Both the position numbers and the translations under genes were made by a program. From CANLBN01 sp050633825 (GTDB lineage: Bacteria > Pseudomonadota > Gammaproteobacteria > Pseudomonadales > Cellvibrionaceae), in NCBI GenBank assembly GCA_050633825.1, contig JBOEHG010000020.1:62001-126000 (forward strand): a DNA stretch of 64,000 nucleotides, given 5' to 3'. How positions within the stretch are numbered: position 1 is the stretch's first letter; each line of letters opens with the position of its first letter. The notes under the pieces were generated by a model. The model was not told the DNA's origin. It saw only the letters and a program-made list of their open reading frames with translations, and did no database searches. Positions 16,783-26,078 of the stretch are shown one piece after another.

Positions 16783-17691
16783 ATGGCTAATATAACCGCT
16801 TATATTATATTGATCGCAATTTGGTCGACAACGCCACTTGCCATCAAATGGAGTGCAGTTGATATATCGTTTGCTGGAGGCATCTTTTGGCGGATTTTGT
16901 TATCTGCCAGTTTGGCGTTGATCATTCTTAGGGTTAAAGGGGGAAGTCTCTTTATTCGCCCGAAAATTTGGCGATTTTATGCGATTGGCGCTATGGGGAT
17001 TGCACCCAACTTCTTGCTGGTTTATTGGTCTTCTCAGTGGATTCCTTCAGGGCTGATTTCTGTTATTTTTAGTGCGGTTCCATTTTTGATGGGGGTGCTG
17101 TCTTATTATTGGTTAGGCAAAAATGTGTTTACTTTTCAGCGTGTTATTGCCTTGATGATTGCTATGCTTGGCATTATTGTAATTTTTTATGACCAATTGT
17201 TAGTCGTTGGGACACAGGGCGCCTATGGTATTGCTGGTATGTTGCTTTCGGTGATTACCTTTGCGGTGAGTAGTACGTGGTTGCAGCGGGTCGGAGGACA
17301 AGTGCCGGCTTTGCAGACAACGACCGGTAGTTTATGTTTCTCTGTCCCCCCTTTGGCGCTTGTTTGGTGGTGGGTAGATGGCATCTTGCCTTTTGATATC
17401 GGGGTTAGAAGTACCTTATCTATTATTTACTTAGGTATTGTTGGGTCCTTGATTGGCTTTTTTCTCTATTATTTTTTATTACAGAGATTGTCTGCTTATG
17501 TGGTATCTACTGTTGGTATGATCAGTCCAGTTTTTGCGTTAATGATCGGTGCTGTAATTGCTAATGAGACGCTCGGTGCACGATTAATTTTGGGGGCGGT
17601 CATGGTGTTAGTCGGGCTTGCGTTATATCATGTACGCTCTCTGTACTTGATGCAGATAAAGTCAGTGTTAAAAACAGCTTTAAATAAATAA
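16783..17691 (+). CDS. EamA/DMT superfamily transporter
   Basis: A 302-residue inner-membrane protein with about ten hydrophobic helices arranged as two EamA repeats (roughly residues 1-135 and 145-290). IWSTTPLAIKWSA near the N-terminus and LGIVGSLIGFFLYYFLLQRLSAYVVS in the second half are typical. The family exports or imports small metabolites; the substrate is not predictable. AGGAAAGGATA precedes the ATG. galE follows after 31 bp, so the two may be co-transcribed, though no functional link is obvious. Confidence 0.88.
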   Translation: MANITAYIILIAIWSTTPLAIKWSAVDISFAGGIFWRILLSASLALIILRVKGGSLFIRPKIWRFYAIGAMGIAPNFLLVYWSSQWIPSGLISVIFSAVPFLMGVLSYYWLGKNVFTFQRVIALMIAMLGIIVIFYDQLLVVGTQGAYGIAGMLLSVITFAVSSTWLQRVGGQVPALQTTTGSLCFSVPPLALVWWWVDGILPFDIGVRSTLSIIYLGIVGSLIGFFLYYFLLQRLSAYVVSTVGMISPVFALMIGAVIANETLGARLILGAVMVLVGLALYHVRSLYLMQIKSVLKTALNK

Positions 17692-17722
17692 AGTTAAAAA
17701 AACAAGATTGGAAAGGCGTAAT

Positions 17723-18739
17723 ATGAAAGTTTTGGTAACAGGCGGAGCCGGTTATATTGGTAGTCATACTTGTGTTGAATTATTGGCCGCGGGCTTTGAT
17801 TTAGTTGTTTTTGATGACCTGAGTAATAGTAAGCCGGAAGCACTGTGTCGAGTTGAATCGATTAGTGGCGAATCACTGACTTTTATTGAAGGCGATGTTC
17901 GTAACCGTGATCAATTGCGTAAGGTATTTAGGGAGCACAAGCTCGAGGCGGTTATTCATTTTGCGGGTTTAAAAGCAGTGGGTGAGTCGTCGCAAATTCC
18001 TTTGCATTATTATGATGTTAATGTGGGCGGCAGTATTGCTTTAGCTGAAGTGATGGAAGAGTTTGATTGCCATCGCTTAGTTTTTAGCTCCTCAGCAACA
18101 GTTTATGGTGAAGATGCTCCTATTCCTTATGTTGAAACCTTGCCTACGGCTGCCTGTAATGTCTATGGTAGAACCAAGTTGATGGTAGAAGAGGCATTAC
18201 AAGATACGTGTAATAAACCTGATAGTCAGTGGCAGGTGAGTCTATTACGTTACTTTAACCCTATTGGTGCCCATGAATCTGGTTTAATTGGTGAAGATCC
18301 TCAAGGGGTCCCCAATAATTTATTACCTTATGTAGCTCAAGTCGCTGTTGGGAAATTGAAGCAATTACAAGTATTTGGTGATGATTACCCAACCGTTGAT
18401 GGTACTGGCGTAAGGGATTATATCCATGTAGTAGATCTGGCGCGCGGCCATGTTAAGGCGCTTCAAAAAATGCTTCAAAGCGATTCGGGTTGTTATATCT
18501 ATAACTTGGGTGCAGGTAAAGGCTACAGTGTTTTAGAAGTTGTGCAGGCGTTTGAGAAGGCTAGCGGTAAAAAAATACCTTATACGATTTCACCTCGTCG
18601 TGAAGGTGATTTGGCAGAATATTATGCAGATGCATCACTGGCTTTAAAAGAGCTGGGCTGGAAAACGGAAATGGATTTAGAGCTTATGGTTGCAGATACT
18701 TGGAAATGGCAATCCAGTAATCCCAATGGTTATAGTTGA
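17723..18739 (+). CDS. galE: UDP-glucose 4-epimerase
   Basis: A 338-residue protein, the same length as E. coli GalE, from the ATG preceded by GGAAAGGCGTAAT; an upstream TTG would add five residues. The NAD motif GGAGYIGSHT, FDDLSNS, the catalytic Tyr and Lys in YGRTK, RYFNPIGAHESG, and GTGVRDYIHVVDLARGH are present. It interconverts UDP-glucose and UDP-galactose for LPS and exopolysaccharide precursors. No glycosyltransferase cluster surrounds it. Confidence 0.95.
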   Translation: MKVLVTGGAGYIGSHTCVELLAAGFDLVVFDDLSNSKPEALCRVESISGESLTFIEGDVRNRDQLRKVFREHKLEAVIHFAGLKAVGESSQIPLHYYDVNVGGSIALAEVMEEFDCHRLVFSSSATVYGEDAPIPYVETLPTAACNVYGRTKLMVEEALQDTCNKPDSQWQVSLLRYFNPIGAHESGLIGEDPQGVPNNLLPYVAQVAVGKLKQLQVFGDDYPTVDGTGVRDYIHVVDLARGHVKALQKMLQSDSGCYIYNLGAGKGYSVLEVVQAFEKASGKKIPYTISPRREGDLAEYYADASLALKELGWKTEMDLELMVADTWKWQSSNPNGYS

Positions 18740-18809
18740 TTTTTTCAGTTTAATTTTTGTAAATTAACATTTTCCTGAATGAGCTTTTTATAAATTGCTT
18801 GTCTATGAG

Positions 18810-19616
18810 CTAATTTTCAGCTGAGAAAAGAACCTCGTCTTCTAAGCGCATCATTGTTAATTTTCCTCCCCAAACGCAGCCAGTATCAAGGGCAAAAACA
18901 TTTTGATGATCGGTTTTACCTTCTAGTGCAGCCCAATGACCAAAAATAATTTTATCATTTTGAGTCTTGCGGTTTTCATGAGCATACCAAGGTAAATAAC
19001 CCGGTGGTGCAGTATTGACGCCAGCTTTCATATTAAGTTCTAGTCGGCCACTTGGGGTGCAAAAACGCATCCGTGTCAAATAGTTAGTAATAAGTCTCCA
19101 GCGATCTTTCCCTTTTAAATGCTTATTCCATGTATCTGGCTGGTTGCCATACATAGATGCTAAAAAGCCATTTATTTTTTTACTTTGTAAAACCTGTTCG
19201 ATTTCTTTTGCATATTGCAGCGTTTTTTTGAGTGACCACTGTGGTGGTATGCCTGCATGCACCATTGTATAACCGAGGTCTTTATCATGATGAATTAACG
19301 GTTGTTGGCGAACCCATTCGAGTAAGGTGTCTCTATCCGCTGCAGTTAATATTTCATCAAGGGTATCCGAGTATGAGGCTTGGCGGTAGCCTGCTGCGAC
19401 AGCGAGCAAGTGTAAATCATGATTCCCTAAAACAACTTTAATGCTGTTGCGTAGGTGGTATAGAAAACGTAATGTTTGGAGTGATTGCGGGCCACGATTA
19501 ATCATATCGCCCGCAACCCAGAGAGTGTCTTTTTGAGGATTGAATTCAGTGTGAATCAATAGTGCCTGAAGTGGCTTTAGGCACCCTTGAATATCGCCGA
19601 CCGCATAGCTTGCCAC
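18810..19616 (-). CDS. apaH: symmetrical bis(5'-nucleosyl)-tetraphosphatase
   Basis: A 268-residue metallophosphatase that cleaves Ap4A to two ADP and can decap Np4-RNAs. Metal-binding motifs are DIQGC at the N-terminus, GDMINRGPQS and GNHDLHLLAVAAG, with MVHAGIPPQW and IFGHWAALEG further on and DTGCVWGGKLT near the end. It is the last gene of the lptD-surA-pdxA-rsmA-apaG-apaH series, starting 16 bp after apaG, the same order as in E. coli. Confidence 0.96.
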   Translation of the reverse strand: MASYAVGDIQGCLKPLQALLIHTEFNPQKDTLWVAGDMINRGPQSLQTLRFLYHLRNSIKVVLGNHDLHLLAVAAGYRQASYSDTLDEILTAADRDTLLEWVRQQPLIHHDKDLGYTMVHAGIPPQWSLKKTLQYAKEIEQVLQSKKINGFLASMYGNQPDTWNKHLKGKDRWRLITNYLTRMRFCTPSGRLELNMKAGVNTAPPGYLPWYAHENRKTQNDKIIFGHWAALEGKTDHQNVFALDTGCVWGGKLTMMRLEDEVLFSAEN

Positions 19617-19632
19617 AAAATACTCCTAAATA

Positions 19633-20010
19633 TTAATGTAAGGATTGCGGTCGGGTAAGAGAAAATGCTGGAATCGGTACATTAAAAGTACCACCGTCAT
19701 CGGTTTGCATTTGATATGTGCCTTCCATTGTACCGGCTTGCGTTTCCAGTACGGCACCGCTGCTATAGGTGTAGCTATCACCGGGTAGGATACGTGGTTG
19801 TTGGCCTACTACTCCCATTCCCTGAACCTCTTGTACAATATTATTGGCATCAGTAATGACCCAGTGACGACTCAGTAGTTGAGCGGGTTCATCACTGTGA
19901 TTTTCTATAGTGACGGTATAGGCAAAAGTGAAGCGCTGTTTGTCAGGTTGCGATTGATCATCTAGATAGGCGCTTTTTACTTTAACTTCGATGGTAACGG
20001 TTTCGACCAT
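19633..20010 (-). CDS. apaG: ApaG protein
   Basis: A 125-residue immunoglobulin-like beta protein with VTIEVKVKSAYLDDQSQP, YTVTIENHSDEPAQLLSRHWVITDANN, VQEVQGMGVVGQQPRILPGDSYTYSSG and GTMEGTYQM, all classical ApaG. The biochemical role is unresolved, with proposals including metal and nucleotide binding. It sits between rsmA and apaH; the 107-bp gap from rsmA shows no hairpin. Confidence 0.95.
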   Translation of the reverse strand: MVETVTIEVKVKSAYLDDQSQPDKQRFTFAYTVTIENHSDEPAQLLSRHWVITDANNIVQEVQGMGVVGQQPRILPGDSYTYSSGAVLETQAGTMEGTYQMQTDDGGTFNVPIPAFSLTRPQSLH

Positions 20011-20117
20011 AATATCAAAAACTGTTGTAGAGAAAGGTCTCAGTGTAACGAATATTCATCTTATATGCAGTAGTTAGCGTAAAGGGATTTTATTGTCTCT
20101 CAATTTTCTGCCGGCTT

Positions 20118-20933
20118 CTACACTAATTCAAGAATATTGTTGCTTAAATTAACGTAGTCTTCAACGGAAAGTTTTTCTGGCCTTAAGCTGGTGTCGATAG
20201 GCAGTAAGTCTATCTGCTCCTTGCTTAATATTTGTTTTAAGGTGTTCCGCAAAGTTTTTCTGCGTTGTTGAAAGGCAATGTTTACTAGGTGGCTAAAGTG
20301 TTCTTTATCATTTGCTACAAATGGTAATGTATTAAACGGTGCCAATCTGACAATCGCTGAATCAACTTTTGGCCGAGGGCTAAAGCATTCCGGTGGGACA
20401 CCAAATAAGTGGTCTACTTGGCAGTAATATTGAGTCATTATGCTAAGACGGCCGTAGTGTTTTTCGCCTGCTGAGGCGGCTAAACGTTCAACGACTTCTT
20501 TTTGAAGCATAAAGTGCATATCGCTTATTTTTTGTTGGAAAGAAAGTAAGTGAAAAATAAGCGGTGTTGAAATATTGTAGGGTAGGTTGCCAACAATGCG
20601 CAGTGGTTTGTCATTCGCCAAGCTTGAGAAGTCAAATTTAAGTGCATCTTGTTGATGAATTTTAAAATCGTTATATTTTGCAAATTGCGCCAGTAATATG
20701 GGAACAAGGTCGTTATCAATTTCAATGACCTGTAATTTCGGGCAAGCCTCTAACAATGGCGCGGTAATAGCACCTTGCCCGGGACCAATTTCTACAATGT
20801 TATCGTCAGGTTTTGGTGCGATACTACGTACAATGCGGCTAACAATACCGGGGTCATTTAAGAAGTTTTGTCCAAAACGTTTGCGAGCACGATGTTGAAA
20901 GGGTGAGGAATCTGATGCTGATTTTTTTGTCAT
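20118..20933 (-). CDS. rsmA: 16S rRNA dimethyladenosine transferase
   Basis: A 271-residue enzyme from MTKKSASDSSP; an upstream ATG inside pdxA is less likely. It dimethylates the two adjacent adenines of helix 45 in 16S rRNA using S-adenosylmethionine. Motifs: KRFGQNFLNDPG, the SAM loop VEIGPGQGAIT, the catalytic NLPYNIST, and VDSAIVRLAPF with FQQRRKTLRNTLK in the C-terminal helical part. It starts seven bases after the pdxA stop, so they are coupled. Confidence 0.96.
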   Translation of the reverse strand: MTKKSASDSSPFQHRARKRFGQNFLNDPGIVSRIVRSIAPKPDDNIVEIGPGQGAITAPLLEACPKLQVIEIDNDLVPILLAQFAKYNDFKIHQQDALKFDFSSLANDKPLRIVGNLPYNISTPLIFHLLSFQQKISDMHFMLQKEVVERLAASAGEKHYGRLSIMTQYYCQVDHLFGVPPECFSPRPKVDSAIVRLAPFNTLPFVANDKEHFSHLVNIAFQQRRKTLRNTLKQILSKEQIDLLPIDTSLRPEKLSVEDYVNLSNNILELV

Positions 20934-20940
20934 CTTTTTG

Positions 20941-21957
20941 TTACTGTACTTGGGCTTCAGACATGCGAACCGCATATTGAATCGCTGTGTCTAAACTACC
21001 GGTGTCAATATTATGAGTTCCCGCTAAATCAAGAGCCGTCCCGTGGTCTACTGAGGTGCGGATGATGGGTAAACCCAAAGTAATATTAGCTGCTTGTCCA
21101 AAGCCTTTATATTTTAAAACAGGTAAACCTTGATCATGATACATAGCAAGTACCGCATCGGCATGGTCTAGGTATTTTGGGGTAAATAATGTATCTGCAG
21201 GTAATGGACCAATGCAATTTATTTTCTGTTGTTGTAGCTGGTGTAATGCAGGAATAATAATATCAATTTCTTCTGTGCCTAAATGTCCACCTTCTCCTGC
21301 ATGGGGGTTTAAACCGCAGACTAAAATGGTTGGGTTGGCGATACCAAATTTTTCTTGTAAATCTTTATGGAGAATACTGACCACTTCTATCAGTAGTTCA
21401 TGAGTAATGGCAGTTGATACTTCTTTTAATGGTAGGTGTGTTGTTGCGAGCGCTACTTTTAAACCTTCAGTTGCCAGCATCATAACGACTTTATTGGAGT
21501 GGCATTTTTCCTCTAGATATTCTGTATGGCCGCTGAAAGGAATGCCTGCATCATTGATCACGCTTTTTTGGATGGGTCCCGTGACCATGGCTTGGCATTT
21601 TGCAGTTTGGCAGGCGTCTATTGCGTGATCAAGACAGCTAAGTACATAGGGTGCGTTGGCACTATTCAGTTGCGATGTTAGCGTTTTCTGGTTCAACGTA
21701 ATAGGAAATACGCTTAGTTCAGATGCGGCTGATGTTTGTGGTGCTTCCGATAAATCGGTGACACGCAGACTCAAAGGTAAGTTTAATTCTTGTGCGCGCT
21801 GCATTAATAATTCAGGGTCAGCAAAAGCGACCATTTCAAATGGTGTTGCTTTTTGTGCATATAAAATTGCTAAATCTGGACCTATGCCTGCAGGCTCTCC
21901 AGGCGTGTATGCAATTCTATGAGTTGAATTGTTTTTTCGAGCTGCACTGTTTGTCAA
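20941..21957 (-). CDS. pdxA: 4-hydroxythreonine-4-phosphate dehydrogenase
   Basis: A 338-residue enzyme of vitamin B6 synthesis. It opens with RIAYTPGEPAGIGPDLA, then VTGPIQKSVINDAGIPFSGHTEYL with the metal His, VCGLNPHAGEGGHLG, PLPADTLF and DAVLAMYHDQGLPVLKYKGF, all conserved; the C-terminal DHGTALDLAGT is intact. It oxidises 4-phosphohydroxy-threonine with NAD(P). It overlaps the surA stop by four bases (ATGA-type coupling). Confidence 0.96.
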   Translation of the reverse strand: MTNSAARKNNSTHRIAYTPGEPAGIGPDLAILYAQKATPFEMVAFADPELLMQRAQELNLPLSLRVTDLSEAPQTSAASELSVFPITLNQKTLTSQLNSANAPYVLSCLDHAIDACQTAKCQAMVTGPIQKSVINDAGIPFSGHTEYLEEKCHSNKVVMMLATEGLKVALATTHLPLKEVSTAITHELLIEVVSILHKDLQEKFGIANPTILVCGLNPHAGEGGHLGTEEIDIIIPALHQLQQQKINCIGPLPADTLFTPKYLDHADAVLAMYHDQGLPVLKYKGFGQAANITLGLPIIRTSVDHGTALDLAGTHNIDTGSLDTAIQYAVRMSEAQVQ

Positions 21958-23348
21958 ATGAGAATTTCCACATAAGCATCTTCCCTGATTTCTTGTAGCC
22001 AGAGTTGCAGTTCATCTTGGAATCGGCGCTTACGTAAAATACTAACCACTTGATTGCGTTTCACACGATCAAACATGTCTTCCACTTTAGTATCTTCTAC
22101 CTTGAGAACATGCCAGCCAAATTGAGAGCGAAACGGTTTGCTGATAGAGCCGATGGGTGTTGATTTCATCATTTTTTCAAATTCGGGTACAAATTGCCCG
22201 GGTGTTGACCAACCTAATTCACCACCATTAAATTTAGAGCCAGTATCTTCGGTTTGTTCTTTTGCCATTTCGATAAAATCTTCACCATTTTGAAGTTGCT
22301 GGTAAAGTTTATCAATTTTTTCTTTGGCTTCTTTTTCTGTAAATAAAACCGTTGGTTTGATTAATATATGCCTTACCTTATGTCGCTCGACCATAATTGG
22401 CTCTGCGCCAGTACGTTGATTTAACTTTAATATATGTATACCGGCATTACTGCGGAATGGCTGAGTAATTTGCCCGGGTTTTAGCGGTGTTATTTGTTCA
22501 ACAAACAGTGCAGGGAGTTTTTCTTTTTCTCTCCAACCAAGGTCGCCCCCTTTGGGTGCATTAGGACCTTTGGAATATTCAATGGCCATTTGGGAAAAAT
22601 CGGCAGTCCCTTGTCGTAATTTTTGAGTAAGAGTCTGGGCCATGGCGATTGCTTTACCGTCATCATTACCATCAAAGGGTAATAATATATGGCTGATACG
22701 AAAGCGTATTTGTAGCCATTCCTGGCCTGCCTTTGATTCTAAGAAGTTATCTATTTCGCGCTCGGTGATTCGAATACGACGATTAATATTACCTTCTTGT
22801 ACTTTTTGTATTTTGAGTTCTTTGGCAATCGATTGACGTAATTGTTGTTCGGTCAGTTGTTGTGCGGCAAGATAAGACGCAAAGTCAGCGGGTACTTGTT
22901 GTGTACTCGGTTTTTGTAGACTTTGTTGCTGCGGTTTTTCTGGCGTACCTTGTTGTTCTGTATTTTTTTGTGAGCGCTGCTGTTGACTATTTTGTTGGCG
23001 AATACCATTTTTGATATTGGCGATGGCACTGTCGATTTCAGTTTCGTTAACGGATAATTTAATTCTATCGGCAATGCGCAATTGTAGCTGTTCTGAAACA
23101 AGCTGGTCGAGCATTTGCTTGCGTGTATTCTCGTTGATGGTAATACCCGGGCGTTGAATACTGAGTTGTAGAATTCTTCTTTTTAGTTCACTCTCTAGAA
23201 TTACAGAATCTTCGACAATGGCGACGGCTTTATCTAGTTTTTCATAGGCATGTGCGCTTGAGCTTAAAAAGAATAGCTTAAGTAGCAATATTTTAAGTAC
23301 TAATGTACTAAGCAATATCAGTTTTTTTATTGTGGTCAAATGGTACAT
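21954..23348 (-). CDS. surA: periplasmic chaperone/peptidyl-prolyl isomerase SurA
   Basis: About 464 residues from the ATG that places a signal peptide at the N-terminus (hydrophobic LILLSTLVLKILLLKLFFLSSSAHA, cut near AHA-YE); an ATG 15 codons earlier overlaps lptD. An N-terminal SurA chaperone region is followed by two parvulin domains, opening at RISHILLPFDG and VRHILIKPT, each ending in the GWxxP-like ELGWSTPGQ/DLGWREKE motif. A Gln-rich insert of about 45 residues in the N-domain makes it longer than E. coli SurA (428). It delivers outer-membrane proteins such as LptD to the BAM machine. Confidence 0.94.
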   Translation of the reverse strand: MYHLTTIKKLILLSTLVLKILLLKLFFLSSSAHAYEKLDKAVAIVEDSVILESELKRRILQLSIQRPGITINENTRKQMLDQLVSEQLQLRIADRIKLSVNETEIDSAIANIKNGIRQQNSQQQRSQKNTEQQGTPEKPQQQSLQKPSTQQVPADFASYLAAQQLTEQQLRQSIAKELKIQKVQEGNINRRIRITEREIDNFLESKAGQEWLQIRFRISHILLPFDGNDDGKAIAMAQTLTQKLRQGTADFSQMAIEYSKGPNAPKGGDLGWREKEKLPALFVEQITPLKPGQITQPFRSNAGIHILKLNQRTGAEPIMVERHKVRHILIKPTVLFTEKEAKEKIDKLYQQLQNGEDFIEMAKEQTEDTGSKFNGGELGWSTPGQFVPEFEKMMKSTPIGSISKPFRSQFGWHVLKVEDTKVEDMFDRVKRNQVVSILRKRRFQDELQLWLQEIREDAYVEILI

Positions 23349-23368
23349 ATAATCGTTAGTCTTACATC

Positions 23369-25861
23369 TTATTGGTGGTAGATAGCTTGCCATTCTGCAT
23401 AGCCATCAATATTTTCATCCAGTATTGAATCTAGCTGCTTTCCAGTACCGCCTAAGCCGATAAAGTGAAACTCCAGAAACGTACTATATTCGTATTCTAA
23501 TTCACTATCAGGGATCGTGTCAGCTAAGTCATTATCCAGTTCTACGCGATAACCGGCACGTATTCGGTAACAACAGCCTCTATATTCGATAGCGCTTAGC
23601 GTTTCCAGTTCCCTACTACGTTCAAGGTCATAGGCACCATAAAGTAAAAGGTGCCAGCGGTCACTGAATAGGGGCGTAATTATGGACGAGTCGACCTGTT
23701 TAGTGAAGTTATCTTCTGTGGTGCCTCGGACAAAGCGATAATTGAGGTTGAAGAGGTGTTTTTTGTCATTCTGGTATTCGAATTTTAGGTTTCCGCGACT
23801 GAGCTTGTTTAGAGTATCGTCATAGAGCAAATCACTACCAATGCGCCAGTCATCGCTTGGTCGAGAGGCAATTTGAGCTGCGATGGCTGAGTCTCCCTCT
23901 GTTTGAGCGGTATTGTTTAAGGTAACTCTACGGTCATCGAAATATTTGATTTGGCCTACACTAGCACTAAACCACTCCCTGCCAGATTTATTACCGAAAA
24001 AGCGAGTGGTTAAGCCAATAGCAAGTTGGTTGGCATCATCAATCCTATCTCCTCCTGAGAAGCGGGTATCTCGGAACAGTTGGCTATAGCTAAAGGTCAG
24101 CTCCGATGTGTCAAAATCAATGTCTTGGTTATCTGTGGTTAAGTCGAAAAGCCTGCTGTGATCTTCAAAATCGCTATAGAAGTAGAATAACCTTGGCTCA
24201 AAGGTTTGCAGGTAGCCATTGCCATCGCGTTCGAAGTATAGGCCTGAATCAATTGTTGCTTGAGGCACAGTAAGGGATGGCGAGGTATCTGCATCGGCCA
24301 CGAAATTATTATCATCCAGCTCATACTGTAGGTGTTTAAGTTGAATTGTAGGTTTGAAAAAGCCCCATTCAGGCTCTGCATTCCAGCCAAAGCTATAATC
24401 AGTACGGAGTCGATTTCCCGTTAATATCGGGCTTGCATCATCGGCATCTGGGTGATCGAATTGTATCCATTCATGACCCAACTCCAGAGACCAGTCGCTC
24501 CAGCTGGTTTTGCCAAAACGATAGTTGCCATCAAAGCTAATAGCCGGGAGTTGTTCATAGGGGAGTGTTAGGCTTTCAGATAGGGTTTGATAGCGAATCA
24601 GGTCAAGCCCAATTGACCAGTTGTTGAGTGCATAACTAGTTAATATCTTTTGGTCAAGATTGGTGTCATCATCATCCCCAATAGCGCTACCATCAAAGCT
24701 ACTTGTCTCAAAGTCCCTAAAATAGTCGATATCACTGACTTTAGTATAGTCGATAGTGGTAGACCATCGGCGACCTTGACCACCGGTTTGATTGAGGTTG
24801 ATCATCCAACGATCTTGATCTTTAAAAGGAACCGCTTGCTCTTCGGTAATGAGCCCCCTATTAATTAAAGATCGATCACTTTCATCAATTTTGCCTTTAT
24901 CATCCTTGAGATAGCTTGTATTAAAACGTGTGTAGAAAGCGCGGCTTAAATGGCGGAAGTTACCTTCATAGAGTAAACCGTGCTGACGTATGATGTGGGT
25001 GGTAAATAACAGGTCATAATTTGGCGCCAGATTAAAATAGTAAGGGACAGAAGCGTCGTTACCATCCCTACTGAAAGAAAAAGAGGGGGCCAGAAAGCCT
25101 GATAAACGCTCACTTCCAAGAGGGAAGCGGAGATAAGGAAAGTAAAACACAGGAACCCCTTTGACGACTAAGCGAACATGCTTTGCATGGCCTTGTCTGG
25201 CGTCTGTATCCAAAATAATCTGGCTGCCTTTGAGTACCCAAGTATTATTTTCTGGTTCACATTGCGTAAAACTGGCTTGGTCTAAGTTGAGGGTATTATC
25301 CGGTGTTTTGGTGATCTTTTTGGCTTGCCCACGAATAGATTGCTTGTGCAAAACATAGGTCGCATTATCAACGCTTAAGGTGTCTTGCTGTTGTTCGATA
25401 ACAGTTGCGTCGCCTAATACTAATAAGCCGGGTTCTCTCAGCTCCAGTTCGCCTTGCATCACCAATGTCCCGGTCGTCTGATCCAATTGGGCTTGTTGTG
25501 CTTGCGCTTGTCGATAACCTTGGGTTACAACGACATCACCGACTAGTACTACTTGATTACTGTCACTTTGATCGTTAATTTGCGATACGGTAGATCTGTC
25601 AGCGCTAGCTCTTATGGGTGCCTCTTGCGGTTGTAGCTTGGCTTCTGCATCATTGCGCATTGGCGCAATGTAGGCACCACAGCTGCCGGGTGGCAGAGCT
25701 TGTCGTTGGGATTCATTCAATGCTTTGAGCGGCACCCAATCCAGCACTTTAGAGAGTTGTTTGTAGGCTATATCCTCTACTGTATTTTCCGCTTGACTGG
25801 CTGTGGATACCCCCGCGAGCATACAGGTGATTGCGGTGGATAGAACGGTCAGTTTACGCAT
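23369..25861 (-). CDS. lptD: LPS-assembly outer-membrane protein LptD
   Basis: An 830-residue outer-membrane translocon that inserts LPS into the outer leaflet with LptE. Signal peptide at residues 1-24, a Cys near GSCGAYIAP, then an OstA/LptA-like jellyroll (GDVVVTQGYRQAQAQQAQLD, GELELREPGLLVLGDA) with a CxPEN-like FTQCEPENNTW, FYFPYLRFPLG and a large beta-barrel. The C-terminal EYRGCCYRIRAGY carries the paired cysteines used for disulfides with the N-terminal part. It heads the operon lptD-surA-pdxA-rsmA-apaG-apaH and is divergent from amgK-murU. Confidence 0.96.
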   Translation of the reverse strand: MRKLTVLSTAITCMLAGVSTASQAENTVEDIAYKQLSKVLDWVPLKALNESQRQALPPGSCGAYIAPMRNDAEAKLQPQEAPIRASADRSTVSQINDQSDSNQVVLVGDVVVTQGYRQAQAQQAQLDQTTGTLVMQGELELREPGLLVLGDATVIEQQQDTLSVDNATYVLHKQSIRGQAKKITKTPDNTLNLDQASFTQCEPENNTWVLKGSQIILDTDARQGHAKHVRLVVKGVPVFYFPYLRFPLGSERLSGFLAPSFSFSRDGNDASVPYYFNLAPNYDLLFTTHIIRQHGLLYEGNFRHLSRAFYTRFNTSYLKDDKGKIDESDRSLINRGLITEEQAVPFKDQDRWMINLNQTGGQGRRWSTTIDYTKVSDIDYFRDFETSSFDGSAIGDDDDTNLDQKILTSYALNNWSIGLDLIRYQTLSESLTLPYEQLPAISFDGNYRFGKTSWSDWSLELGHEWIQFDHPDADDASPILTGNRLRTDYSFGWNAEPEWGFFKPTIQLKHLQYELDDNNFVADADTSPSLTVPQATIDSGLYFERDGNGYLQTFEPRLFYFYSDFEDHSRLFDLTTDNQDIDFDTSELTFSYSQLFRDTRFSGGDRIDDANQLAIGLTTRFFGNKSGREWFSASVGQIKYFDDRRVTLNNTAQTEGDSAIAAQIASRPSDDWRIGSDLLYDDTLNKLSRGNLKFEYQNDKKHLFNLNYRFVRGTTEDNFTKQVDSSIITPLFSDRWHLLLYGAYDLERSRELETLSAIEYRGCCYRIRAGYRVELDNDLADTIPDSELEYEYSTFLEFHFIGLGGTGKQLDSILDENIDGYAEWQAIYHQ

Positions 25862-25978
25862 AAGTTAGAGTGGGTCCGCTGCAAGAGGAGAAAAGGTTGG
25901 CACTATTGTTTTTTGTGCTGGCAATTCTACTGTAAAACGTGACAAAAGTGGTGGGGTTTGTCATTCTGCACGCACAAT

Positions 25979-26024
25979 GTCTTAGTATACTTAAATAGGT
26001 CTTAGTATACTTAAATAGGTCTTA
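25979..26024. repeat. 20-bp tandem repeat in the lptD-amgK gap
   Basis: Two exact copies of a 20-bp unit beginning GTCTTAGTATACTT and a third partial copy (GTCTTA). Each unit contains the palindrome AGTATACT, so the copies place two identical dyads one DNA turn-multiple apart (20 bp). It lies 55 bp before the amgK ATG and about 118 bp upstream of lptD. It may be an operator or a recent slippage duplication. Confidence 0.75.
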
Positions 26025-26078
26025 TTCAATTGATTTGATGAGGCTGATACTTATTATAAATAATAAACAAGGTTTACT

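Noticed and set aside
23393..23393. Upstream ATG for surA inside lptD
   Set aside because: It would place about 15 polar residues before the signal peptide; the ATG at 23348 gives a normal signal sequence.
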